Assembly: GCF_036825875.1 (NCBI RefSeq)
Contig: NZ_DAISXK010000009.1
Location: 1-64,000 of the forward strand
DNA from: Paucihalobacter sp036825875
GTDB lineage: Bacteria; Bacteroidota; Bacteroidia; Flavobacteriales; Flavobacteriaceae
Direction of reading: 5' to 3'
DNA: 64,000 nucleotides
Below the pieces are notes generated by a model. It had not been told where the DNA came from and did no database searches. It saw only the letters and a program-made list of their open reading frames with translations. Each line of letters opens with the position of its first letter. Position 1 is the first letter of the stretch. Shown here piece by piece: positions 1 to 7,697 of this stretch. The translations under genes were made by a program, and so were the position numbers.

Positions 1-1264
1 TAATAAGGTCAAACGAATTTATTCCTGAAGTTTCAGTTGTCGGTCTAATTTCGCCTGGATTAAAGCTATAATAAATACTGTTTAATCCATATTCCAGTTT
101 TAGTTTTGGTGTTAAATAATGTTTTAAGTCGTATCTGAGGTTGAAATTTTGAATACCAGAATTCCAATCAAATTCCACAAAATTTAGTTTTAGTCCATAA
201 TAATAATCAGAATAAATTAATGAAAGGTTTGAAAACAACTTATCTGTAAATAAATGATTCCATCTAAAATTTAAAACTGAATTTCCATAGGTGTTTTCAA
301 AACTATCAGAAATTTCAAAAACATCTCTCCCAAAATATCCCGATAAATAAACACTGTTATTGTCGTTTATCCGATAGCTAAGTTTGGTGTTTAAATCGTA
401 AAAGTAAGCGCTATTATCAATATCGAATAATGGTAGAAATAAATGTGCATAACTGCTTCGTCCAGCTACTAAAAAGGATCCTTTGTTTTTTTTAAGCGGA
501 CCCTCTGCCATTAATCTACTAGATACCAGACCGATACCACCACTTAATTTAAAGTTGTTACTGTTGCCTTCTTTTTGATAAATATCTAACACAGAAGAAA
601 CTCGGCCTCCGTATTTGGCGGGAATACCACCTTTAAATAATTTTAAATCTTTTATGGCATCTGGATTAAATACTGAGAAAAATCCGAACAAATGCGATGA
701 ATTAAAAATAGTGGCTTCATCCAATAAAATTAGATTTTGATCAACCGAGCCACCACGAATATTAAAACCTGAAGAACCTTCACCAGCATTGGTGACGCCA
801 GGTAAAAGTGTGATGGATTTAATAATGTCAACTTCACCAAGTACAACGGGCATTTGCTTTATAGTGTTTATTGAAAGTGAATTCACACTCATTTGCGGCC
901 TTTTTAAATCAAGTTTTTCGACGTTTTCGGTGATGACAATTTCATTTAAACTTTCTGAGGATTCTTCCATGGAAAAATTTAAATTCAAATTTTGATTTAG
1001 GTTGATACTTCTATTGATAGTTTTATATCCCAAATATGAGATTTGTATGGTGTAATTAGCTTCGGGAAGTGTGATTGAAAAGAAACCATATTCATTGGTA
1101 GATGTACCTGTTTGAAGTTCGCTTATTAATACGGTTACACCAATTAGGGTTTCGTTAGTATTGCTGTCTGATATGGTACCTCTTAAGGTAAATTTATCTT
1201 GAGAAAATATTGATAACGGTAAAACAAAACATATGAAAAGTACTCTCAGACTTTTTGACTTCAT
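1..1264 (-). CDS. TonB-dependent receptor, N-terminal part (cut by window edge)
   Basis: This is the first ~421 codons of an outer-membrane TonB-dependent receptor, which would import a large ligand such as a siderophore or a glycan using energy from TonB. The frame stays open from the ATG at 1264 to the window edge, so the C-terminal part of the barrel is missing. A signal peptide covers residues 1-22 (cleavage after SIFSQ). A carboxypeptidase-regulatory-like beta-sandwich follows at about 24-105 (LRGTISDSNTNETLIGV). The plug domain lies at about 115-225 and shows the motifs LLPGVTNAGEG, FNIRGGS and AKYGGRVSSVLDI. Beta-barrel strands begin after that. The ligand cannot be told: no SusD partner is visible on this side of the gene. 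The leading Carboxypep-reg domain is typical of Bacteroidota receptors. Confidence 0.92.
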   Translation of the reverse strand, partial: MKSKSLRVLFICFVLPLSIFSQDKFTLRGTISDSNTNETLIGVTVLISELQTGTSTNEYGFFSITLPEANYTIQISYLGYKTINRSINLNQNLNLNFSMEESSESLNEIVITENVEKLDLKRPQMSVNSLSINTIKQMPVVLGEVDIIKSITLLPGVTNAGEGSSGFNIRGGSVDQNLILLDEATIFNSSHLFGFFSVFNPDAIKDLKLFKGGIPAKYGGRVSSVLDIYQKEGNSNNFKLSGGIGLVSSRLMAEGPLKKNKGSFLVAGRSSYAHLFLPLFDIDNSAYFYDLNTKLSYRINDNNSVYLSGYFGRDVFEISDSFENTYGNSVLNFRWNHLFTDKLFSNLSLIYSDYYYGLKLNFVEFDWNSGIQNFNLRYDLKHYLTPKLKLEYGLNSIYYSFNPGEIRPTTETSGINSFDLI

Positions 1265-1294
1265 ATAGCGTTCAATTTTTTTGATAAAAATAGA

Positions 1295-1321
1295 AAAAGC
1301 TCCTCATTATGAAGAGCTTTT
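1295..1321 (-). terminator. Rho-independent terminator of icd
   Basis: There is a 12-bp stem with one mismatch (1295-1306 against 1310-1321) and a 3-nt loop. On the minus strand it is followed by a run of T. It lies 28 nt past the icd stop codon, so it most likely ends that transcript. Confidence 0.75.
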
Positions 1322-1349
1322 AACAGTAAGTTAATATTAAATAAGCAGT

Positions 1350-3575
1350 TTAAATTTTGTCAATTATTTCATTTAAAGCGCGACTTGATCGCATAGCGTT
1401 ATTCGCTAAAACTTCATCTGGAAAATAGTAGCCGCCGATGTCCATAGCTTTACCTTGGGCTTTATTTAATTCATTGACAATTTCTGTCTCTTTTGATTTC
1501 AACGTCTGATAAACTTTCGAAAACTCATCTTTCAAACTAGCGTCTTCATTTTGCGTAGATAAAGCCTCCGACCAGTATAAAGCCAAATAAAAATGACTTC
1601 CTCTGTTGTCTAATTCACCAACTTTACGCGAAGGCGATTTCCCGTTACTTAACAAATTTTCGGTTGCTTTATCAAGTGTTTCAGATAGAATTTTTGCTTT
1701 TGGATTATTGGTGGTTTCACCCAAATGATCGAGTGATACTGCCAAGGCTAAAAATTCACCTAAAGAATCCCAACGCAAGTGATTCTCTTCAATAAATTGT
1801 TGAACGTGCTTTGGAGCAGAACCTCCAGCGCCAGTTTCGAATAAGCCACCGCCATTCATTAATGGCACTATAGAAAGCATTTTGGCACTCGTACCAACTT
1901 CTAAAATTGGGAACAAATCTGTAAGATAATCCCTTAATACGTTTCCTGTAACTGAAATTGTGTCTTTGCCTTCTTTTACGCGACCTAAAGTAAAGGTGGC
2001 CGCATCGGTTGGCGCCATAATTTCAATATTGATATTATTGGTTTCTAATTGCGATAGATACGTATTAACTTTTGAAATAAGCTGTGCATCGTGAGCTCGG
2101 TTTTTGTCTAGCCAAAATACAGCAGGCATACCTGAGGCTTTTGCTCGTGTAACTGCCAATTTCACCCAGTTTTGAATTGGAGCATCTTTAACCTGACACA
2201 TGCGCCAAATATCTCCAGATGCAACTGTATGTTCAAAAATAATATTGCCATTGGAATCTTCTACAGTAACAGTTCCGTCATTTTCTATTTCGAATGTTTT
2301 GTCATGAGATCCGTATTCTTCTGCCTTTTGAGCCATTAAACCAACATTGGGAACCGTACCCATTGTTCTTGGGTCGAAGGCACCATGTGTTTTGCAGAAT
2401 TTAACCGTGGCATCATAAACACCTGCATAACTACTGTCTGGTATTACAATTTTAGTGTCTTGTAATTCACCATCCTTGTTCCACATTTTTCCTGATGTTC
2501 TAATCATCGCTGGAATAGAAGCATCTATGATAATATCGCTAGGAACGTGCAAATTTGTTATGCCTTTTTCCGAATTTACCATCGCAATGTCTGGTCCGTT
2601 ATTAAAAGCGTGGTCTATGGATTCAAGGATATCTTTTTTATCGCTTTCAGGCAGCGATTCAACTTTATTGATGAGATTAGCGAAGCCATTATTGACATCA
2701 ACTCCAAGATCATGAAGTTTGTTGCCATATTTGTCAAATACATTTTTAAAGTATGTTTTGACAGCATGACCAAAAATAACAGGATCTGAAACTTTCATCA
2801 TGGTGGCCTTCATATGTAATGAAAACAACACATCTTGAGTTTTGGCGTCTTTAATTTCCTTATCTAAAAAGCTTACTAAGGCTTTCTTGCTCATGACTGA
2901 AGCATCAATAATTTCACCTGAAAGTATTGGAAAGTAGTCTTTTAAAACGGATTTTGGACCGTTGTTATCAGTGTGAACGATTTTAATCTTTGTAGCCTCA
3001 GCAATGGTAGTTGACTTTTCGTTGTAATAAAAATCACCTGCTGTCATAGTAGCAACATGGGTTTTGGAATCCTTAATCCATGTACCCATACTATGCGGAT
3101 TATTTTTTGCGAAATTTTTAACTGCTTTTGGTGCGCGTCTATCTGAATTTCCTTCTCTCAGTAATGGATTTACGGCACTACCTTTAATTTTGTCGTATCT
3201 ATTTCTTATGTCCTTTTCGGTATCAGTACTTGGTGCATCGGGATAATTTGGCACTGCAAAACCTTTATTTTGAAGTTCAGTGATGGCTTCTTTTAGCTGC
3301 GGAATTGAGGCACTTATATTGGGAAGTTTTATAATGTTAGCCTCTGGTTTGGTGGCCAAATCACCTAGCTCTGTTAAGGCATCTTCAACTTTTTGATTCT
3401 GACTTAAAAAATCTTGGAATTGTGCTAATATTCTTCCGGCCAGTGAAATATCTTTAAGTTCAATATTAAGTTGTGATGACTTTGTAAATGCTTTGACTAT
3501 AGGTAAAAAAGAGCGTGTTGCAAGTGCTGGTGCTTCATCGGTTTTTGTGTAGTAAATTGTACCTTGATGTGTCAT
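1350..3575 (-). CDS. icd: NADP-dependent isocitrate dehydrogenase, monomeric type
   Basis: This enzyme oxidatively decarboxylates isocitrate to 2-oxoglutarate with NADP in the TCA cycle. The 741-residue length is that of the monomeric IDH family (about 740), not the ~420-residue dimeric one. Family hallmarks are the start MTHQGTIYYTKTDEAPALAT, the segment LLREGNSDRRAPKAVKNFAK near residue 140, and MNGGGLFETGAGGSAPKHVQ near residue 620. The ATG at 3575 is the only sensible start, and a TATATTTG promoter-like box lies 44-51 nt upstream. The gene appears to be monocistronic, because a terminator hairpin follows it and an 814-bp gene-free gap precedes it. The call is secure. Confidence 0.97.
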   Translation of the reverse strand: MTHQGTIYYTKTDEAPALATRSFLPIVKAFTKSSQLNIELKDISLAGRILAQFQDFLSQNQKVEDALTELGDLATKPEANIIKLPNISASIPQLKEAITELQNKGFAVPNYPDAPSTDTEKDIRNRYDKIKGSAVNPLLREGNSDRRAPKAVKNFAKNNPHSMGTWIKDSKTHVATMTAGDFYYNEKSTTIAEATKIKIVHTDNNGPKSVLKDYFPILSGEIIDASVMSKKALVSFLDKEIKDAKTQDVLFSLHMKATMMKVSDPVIFGHAVKTYFKNVFDKYGNKLHDLGVDVNNGFANLINKVESLPESDKKDILESIDHAFNNGPDIAMVNSEKGITNLHVPSDIIIDASIPAMIRTSGKMWNKDGELQDTKIVIPDSSYAGVYDATVKFCKTHGAFDPRTMGTVPNVGLMAQKAEEYGSHDKTFEIENDGTVTVEDSNGNIIFEHTVASGDIWRMCQVKDAPIQNWVKLAVTRAKASGMPAVFWLDKNRAHDAQLISKVNTYLSQLETNNINIEIMAPTDAATFTLGRVKEGKDTISVTGNVLRDYLTDLFPILEVGTSAKMLSIVPLMNGGGLFETGAGGSAPKHVQQFIEENHLRWDSLGEFLALAVSLDHLGETTNNPKAKILSETLDKATENLLSNGKSPSRKVGELDNRGSHFYLALYWSEALSTQNEDASLKDEFSKVYQTLKSKETEIVNELNKAQGKAMDIGGYYFPDEVLANNAMRSSRALNEIIDKI

Positions 3576-3618
3576 ATTTCTGATTGTAATTATGGATTGT
3601 TTTTTGTGAAATCGGATG

Positions 3619-3626
3619 CAAATATA
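3619..3626 (-). promoter_or_regulatory. Promoter -7 box upstream of icd
   Basis: The minus strand reads TATATTTG, a full match to the Bacteroidota -7 consensus TAnnTTTG, 44 nt before the icd ATG. No clear -33 TTTG was identified. The assignment rests on motif and position only. Confidence 0.5.
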
Positions 3627-3748
3627 CGAATTTCAAAATGGTTTGAAACCAATGAAGAGTACTACTTGCTTTGTTTTGATAGGTTTTAAAACTTAAAGTA
3701 GGAGGAAGGTGTTTTTAACAATAAATATTGAAACCTATATAAATCACA

Positions 3749-3789
3749 AAAGCCATATCACTGTAGCAAAACTACTTTGACATGGCTTT
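3749..3789 (-). terminator. Terminator-like hairpin in gene-free region
   Basis: The 12-bp outer stem has one mismatch (3749-3760 against 3778-3789) and encloses an inner GTAG/CTAC stem with a CAAAA loop. Read on the minus strand it ends in GGCTTTT, like the other terminators in this window. No gene is known to end here, so it may belong to an unannotated minus-strand transcript, or it may act as a structured leader element upstream of icd. Confidence 0.5.
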
Positions 3790-4343
3790 CTATGAAATAG
3801 CTCCTTTAATACGTATTCAACTTGCATTGACTTCAGATAATTTAAACGAATTTAAACCACTTTTTTTGTATTGAATTGCACTATCTCAATAAAACAGAAT
3901 TTAACTTTCAAAATACATCTACTCATTAATATTCCATTTTAGTAGAATTGTTTTTCTTGATGTTTTATTATTTGCTTTTCGCTTTCGCGTTAAGCCTCGC
4001 CTAAAACATTGTTTGTTAGTCGTAAAAAACTTGCGTTTCAAACTTCTTTCAAACTTTCTGCCTTATCCTCGCAACTTACTGTCGTAAGCATCGTGGATTC
4101 AACTTCATGATTCTTTCGATTGATTCATGACTACACATGACATCTCAGAACCTCAAAAAACAATTCAAATAAAGAACGTTGCTTTATTACAATTTAACAT
4201 TAATTTAAAGTTTTCTTTAAAACCAAACTAGGTTTGTTGCTAATTGTTTAACAAATGTAGGTCAACTTTTGAAATATACAAATTATTTAGGTCAGAAGAT
4301 ATGCACAATTTATGAACTACACTTATGAACAATAGTTAATAAA

Positions 4344-4369
4344 AAAGCCCTGCATCATAGCAAGGCTTT
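4344..4369 (-). terminator. Rho-independent terminator of rplS
   Basis: The arms AAAGCCcTGC and GCAaGGCTTT pair with a single mismatch around a 6-nt loop. A T6 tract follows on the minus strand. It lies 21 nt past the rplS stop codon. Confidence 0.8.
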
Positions 4370-4389
4370 CATATATATTTTTGTTTGAA

Positions 4390-4740
4390 TTATCTTCTAA
4401 CTTCTTTAATTCTGGCTTTCTTACCAGTTAAACCTCTAAAGTAGAATATTCTAGCGCGTCTAACTTTACCTTTCTTATTGATTTCAATTTTTTGAAGTGC
4501 TGGTAAGTTAATTGGGAAAATACGTTCAACACCTACAGTGCCTGACATTTTTCTTATGGTAAAAGTTTCAGTAGCTCCTGAGCCTCTGCGTTGTAAAACC
4601 ACACCTTTGAAAAACTGGATTCTAACTTTTTCACCTTCTCTAATTTCGTAATATACTGTTATTGTATCTCCTGCTCCAAAGTCAGGAAAATCTTTCTTTG
4701 CAACAAACTCGTCTTGTACAAATTTTACTAAAGAATTCAT
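4390..4740 (-). CDS. rplS: 50S ribosomal protein L19 (bL19)
   Basis: This is a structural protein of the large ribosomal subunit, located near the interface with the small subunit. At 116 residues it matches the family length. Recognisable segments are FPDFGAGDTITVYYEIREGE, VVLQRRGSGATETFTIRKMS and the basic C-terminal tail KARIKEVRR. It lies downstream of trmD on the same strand, an association seen in many bacteria. However, 144 nt separate the two genes and a TATTTTTG promoter-like box lies in that gap, so it probably has its own promoter. A strong terminator follows. Confidence 0.98.
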   Translation of the reverse strand: MNSLVKFVQDEFVAKKDFPDFGAGDTITVYYEIREGEKVRIQFFKGVVLQRRGSGATETFTIRKMSGTVGVERIFPINLPALQKIEINKKGKVRRARIFYFRGLTGKKARIKEVRR

Positions 4741-4811
4741 CTTTTATTATTTAAAGTTAAATCTAAATCAACATTCACGGTTTTCGCCAGAGGTTAATCT
4801 AAAATTGGGTG

Positions 4812-4819
4812 CAAAAATA
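4812..4819 (-). promoter_or_regulatory. Promoter -7 box upstream of rplS
   Basis: The minus strand reads TATTTTTG (TAnnTTTG consensus), 71 nt before the rplS ATG, leaving a leader of about 65 nt. The leader contains the short direct repeat TTAGATTAAC / TTAGATTTAAC. Confidence 0.5.
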
Positions 4820-4884
4820 ATCAATTATTCAGAATTGGCAATATAATGGTGTGAATTTATATATAAATTTAAAGTTATAGCCTT

Positions 4885-5562
4885 CTAATCGTCCAATAAG
4901 TCTGGTCTGCGCTCCTTGGTTCGTTGGTAAGATTGCTCGTCTCTCCATATTTCAATTTTAGGAAAGTTACCACTAAATAACACTTCAGGAACCTTCATTC
5001 CTTTGTATTCTCGTGGTCTGGTGTAAATGGGTGGGGCCAATAAATTATCTTGAAACGAATCGGTTAATGCTGAAGTTTCGTTACCTAACACACCGGGAAT
5101 TAATCTAATAATCGCATCACATAATACAGCAGCTGCCAATTCGCCACCAGATAAAACATAATCGCCAATGGATATTTCTTTGGTTACAAATAAATCCCTA
5201 ACGCGTTGGTCAACACCTTTGTAATGGCCGCATAGTATTATTATATTTCCTTTTAAAGACAAATGATTGGCTATTTGCTGGTTGAAAACCGTACCATCTG
5301 GAGTCATGTATATTACCTCGTCGTAAGCTCGTTGGGATTTTAACTCTGAAATACATTTATCAATTGGCTCAATCATCATTACCATACCGGCACCACCGCC
5401 AAATTGGTAGTCGTCTACAGATTTGTAATTATCCGTTGTGTAGTCTCTTAAATTATGAAAATGGACTTCTACTAATTGGTTTTCGATGGCACGTTTTAAA
5501 ATTGAGGCTTCAAAAGGACTTTTTATTAGCTCAGGCAATACAGTAATAATATCGATACGCAT
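4885..5562 (-). CDS. trmD: tRNA (guanine(37)-N1)-methyltransferase
   Basis: TrmD methylates N1 of G37 next to the anticodon, using S-adenosylmethionine, and so prevents +1 frameshifting. At 225 residues it has the standard length. The trefoil-knot SPOUT fold is shown by FGGGAGMVMMIEPI (about 55-70), LCGHYKGVDQR (about 110-120) and the SAM-binding knot ISIGDYVLSGGELAAAV (about 131-147). YTRPREYKGMKVPEVLFSGN marks the family C-domain. The gene lies 6 nt after a coiled-coil membrane protein gene and upstream of rplS, both on the same strand. Confidence 0.97.
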   Translation of the reverse strand: MRIDIITVLPELIKSPFEASILKRAIENQLVEVHFHNLRDYTTDNYKSVDDYQFGGGAGMVMMIEPIDKCISELKSQRAYDEVIYMTPDGTVFNQQIANHLSLKGNIIILCGHYKGVDQRVRDLFVTKEISIGDYVLSGGELAAAVLCDAIIRLIPGVLGNETSALTDSFQDNLLAPPIYTRPREYKGMKVPEVLFSGNFPKIEIWRDEQSYQRTKERRPDLLDD

Positions 5563-5568
5563 TGCAGC

Positions 5569-6189
5569 TTATTTTCCAGATTTTTGTTTGTTTAATTCGT
5601 CTTGAAGTTGACGTCTTACTTTTTGCTCACGCTCCACAGCTGTTCTACGGTGCTCTTCAAATTCATCTTCAATTTCTAACAGCTTTTTGTTGGTGTTCTT
5701 AGTAATGGAGTTACTCGATTTAAACTTAAATATGAACACAATCAGCAAAACTAAAAGTCCAGCAATTAGGCTCCACATGACAACGTTATAACCTGTTTTA
5801 CTGAGTTGAAGCCCAAAAAGCCGCATGCTATCTTTTTCTTGAACGGTACTGTCAAGCTGGTTTTTGGTGTTTTCGAGATTCTCTTTTAGATTTAATATCT
5901 CTTCTTCCTGATTTTTAATAGTGGATGCATTTTTCAGGATGTCTTTATTTACAGCTTCTAAAGAATCTAAAACATGAGCCTTTAGTTGAATTAACCAATC
6001 CTTTTTAACCACCTTGTAATCTTGATAGTTATTAGACCTTTGAATTACATATTCAAATTGGTTTTCAACAGTGCCTTCTGTAAGCGATAATTTATCTTGT
6101 TCTAAGTCTTCGGTTGTTTCCTGAGCAGTTATTTTGCCAACAAATAACACAGTGAAAATCAATAAAATAATTTTAATCCTTCTTATCAT
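5569..6189 (-). CDS. Secreted/membrane coiled-coil protein of unknown function
   Basis: This 206-residue protein has an N-terminal hydrophobic signal (residues 3-22, ending ITAQ). A long charged segment of coiled-coil character lies at about 68-125 (EEEILNLKENLENTKNQLD). A transmembrane helix lies at about 135-156 (VVMWSLIAGLLVLLIVFIF). A second charged coiled coil then runs to the C-terminus (FEEHRRTAVEREQKVRRQL). The gene ends 6 nt before trmD and is probably cotranscribed with it. It has no methyltransferase motif, so any tRNA-methylation label carried over from the neighbour would be wrong. A scaffolding or envelope role is possible, but nothing in the sequence fixes it. Confidence 0.85.
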   Translation of the reverse strand: MIRRIKIILLIFTVLFVGKITAQETTEDLEQDKLSLTEGTVENQFEYVIQRSNNYQDYKVVKKDWLIQLKAHVLDSLEAVNKDILKNASTIKNQEEEILNLKENLENTKNQLDSTVQEKDSMRLFGLQLSKTGYNVVMWSLIAGLLVLLIVFIFKFKSSNSITKNTNKKLLEIEDEFEEHRRTAVEREQKVRRQLQDELNKQKSGK

Positions 6190-6242
6190 TTTTATTCTGG
6201 TTTTTGATTGGTTTGAGTTGGCAATATAAAAAATTTAACTAA

Positions 6243-6272
6243 GATATTATCCAATTAAATTTGGATAATATC
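6243..6272 (-). terminator. Perfect inverted repeat, possible terminator of lipoprotein pair
   Basis: GATATTATCCAA and its exact reverse complement form a 12-bp stem with a 6-nt loop. It lies 30 nt past the end of the lipoprotein gene at 6302. On the minus strand a T-rich stretch follows, but not immediately, so it is a weaker terminator candidate than the others. It could instead be a protein-binding palindrome upstream of the coiled-coil gene. Confidence 0.4.
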
Positions 6273-6301
6273 AATGACTAACGCTAAAGCTTCTAAAATA
6301 T

Positions 6302-7039
6302 TTAAAAATTAACCATACTTAAGTATGAAATGTCTTCAATATTATTTGGATTTAGCTCATATTGAAACAAACCATTTTCACCAATTAAAATCAGTAAATT
6401 ATTCTGAATAATGGCGTCAAAGGCATTTCGACTGATTGCATTGACTAATATTGAGTTCTGAGCATCACTTATGTCAAAAATTTTAACTTCATCATCACAA
6501 ACAAACAGATAGTTGCCGTAAAGCGCCATTCCTATTGGTCTGGTGAGATTGCGTGTGGATATCAGAACTGGATTTAAAACATCTGTTACATCATAAGTTT
6601 CCAAAATATTTATGGTATTTCCGCATCCAACATCGGCATAAAGCGTAACGAAGGCATGGGTATTATTTGCTACCACTGGATCACAAGCGGTAAAATGTTG
6701 TACATCGGACAAATAAGTTGGTAATTCAGGATTAGAAATGCTGTAAATAAACATTCCGTTTTGAGAGCCGATATAAAGGTATTCCTTGTAATTGAATAGG
6801 GTTTCTATATCAAAACCTACTGGAACACTATTAACTTTTACTGGTTGTTCGGGATCTGAAAGATTAAAAACATTGAGACCAAAGTTATCTACTGTGTACA
6901 AGTAATTGTTTGTCAAAACAAAACGTGCTAGAGATCCGCCTTGTCCATTTTCACTGAAGTTGGCATTGACATTTTCGGTACCGTCGGAATTACATCCCAA
7001 CAATAGCGCTACTGAAATTATAAATAAAATACGTTTCAT
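6302..7039 (-). CDS. LVIVD-repeat beta-propeller-like lipoprotein
   Basis: This is a predicted lipoprotein of about 245 residues. The ATG at 7039 gives a clean lipoprotein signal (MKRILFIISVALLLGC, lipobox LLLGC). An ATG 12 nt upstream at 7051 would add MTNH and overlap the preceding gene. Repeats of the type YLYTVDNFGLNVFNLSDPEQ and YLYIGSQNGMFIYSISNPEL resemble LVIVD repeats, which form beta-propeller blades. The partner or function is unknown. It follows directly on a second, shorter lipoprotein with the same kind of repeat, so the two are probably cotranscribed paralogues on the cell surface or in the periplasm. Confidence 0.8.
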   Translation of the reverse strand: MKRILFIISVALLLGCNSDGTENVNANFSENGQGGSLARFVLTNNYLYTVDNFGLNVFNLSDPEQPVKVNSVPVGFDIETLFNYKEYLYIGSQNGMFIYSISNPELPTYLSDVQHFTACDPVVANNTHAFVTLYADVGCGNTINILETYDVTDVLNPVLISTRNLTRPIGMALYGNYLFVCDDEVKIFDISDAQNSILVNAISRNAFDAIIQNNLLILIGENGLFQYELNPNNIEDISYLSMVNF

Positions 7040-7043
7040 ATGG

Positions 7044-7559
7044 TTAGTCATTTAAAATCCAATCAATGATAATTTGATCATCATTAAGATTATTATATTG
7101 AAATCCTTCGGGAGAAATCATTTGAGGAAACGTGTTGGCAATGCGTTTAGTAATCTCAATTGAGTTTGTAGTTAAATCAGCAGTGAGCGTGATTAAATCT
7201 GTCGCGTTGTTGATATAAAGAATATTATTTTTCACCGCTAAATCAGATGAGCCTAAAACTTTTATAAAAGCTATTTTAACAGGGTTTTCTGGATTAGAAT
7301 TATTAAAAACATGGAAACCTTTATTTCTTTCATTTATAAATAAAAATTCATCCTTCACATAAATCTTTCCAGAGTTTTCAATGGTTTTTGGCGATTCAAT
7401 TATGGTGGAAGTTTCAAGTTCGCTTCTACTGATAATTACTGGTTCGTAATTCGATACCCCAATATCAAAATTATTAGGTTCGTCATCAGGGCTTGGTATC
7501 CAGCAACTTTGAAAGCACAAACAAGTTACAAGTGCTAAATAGACTAAATGTTTTTTCAT
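7044..7559 (-). CDS. Short lipoprotein with LVIVD-like repeat
   Basis: This 171-residue lipoprotein has a signal peptide ending in the lipobox FQSC (MKKHLVYLALVTCLCFQSC). One repeat is clear (EFLFINERNKGFHVFNNSNP), with the DPEQPVK-like turn ENPVKIAFIK, and a further blade-like segment is ILYINNATDLITL. Its stop codon lies 4 nt before the preferred ATG of the next lipoprotein gene, which suggests translational coupling. It is too short to close a propeller alone, so it may act together with its neighbour. I cannot assign a function. Confidence 0.8.
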   Translation of the reverse strand: MKKHLVYLALVTCLCFQSCWIPSPDDEPNNFDIGVSNYEPVIISRSELETSTIIESPKTIENSGKIYVKDEFLFINERNKGFHVFNNSNPENPVKIAFIKVLGSSDLAVKNNILYINNATDLITLTADLTTNSIEITKRIANTFPQMISPEGFQYNNLNDDQIIIDWILND

Positions 7560-7645
7560 GATTTTGATTGATTAATTTAAGATTAAGTTTGTTATAATTT
7601 ATAAGCTAAAGATGCAGATAGTATAAATTGGTTGCTTGGTAAATG

Positions 7646-7677
7646 AAAAAAACTTGTCCGTTTAGACAAGTTTTTTT
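7646..7677 (-). terminator. Rho-independent terminator of GAPDH gene
   Basis: A 13-bp perfect stem (7646-7658 against 7665-7677) with the 6-nt loop CGTTTA. Its arms carry A7/T7 ends, so it can work in both directions. It lies 21 nt past the GAPDH stop. Confidence 0.85.
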
Positions 7678-7697
7678 AATCAAGGATATATTCTAAA

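Larger units (their letters stand above)
3576..4389. other. Gene-free 814-bp region with several hairpins
   Basis: No open frame of 60 codons or more, and no tRNA or tmRNA signature, was seen here. The block from about 3970 to 4160 is less AT-rich than its flanks and holds three inverted repeats. The first, 3974-3995, is GCTT/AAGC plus CGC/GCG enclosing a GAAA tetraloop when read on the minus strand. The second is 4075-4088, CTTAC/GTAAG with a 4-nt loop. The third is 4105-4130, nine pairs with one mismatch. A stronger terminator-like hairpin lies at 3749-3789. The layout fits a minus-strand non-coding RNA between the rplS terminator and that hairpin, but decayed coding sequence cannot be excluded. 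I do not recognise an RNA family. Confidence 0.4.

Noticed and set aside
3900..4160. tmRNA or other known RNA in the gene-free block
   Set aside because: No tRNA-like acceptor end, tag sequence or other known RNA hallmark was found, so only an unassigned structured region is reported.
6302..7559. Interpretation of the lipoprotein pair as a broken single gene
   Set aside because: Each has a complete lipoprotein signal and lipobox; a broken gene would show only one.
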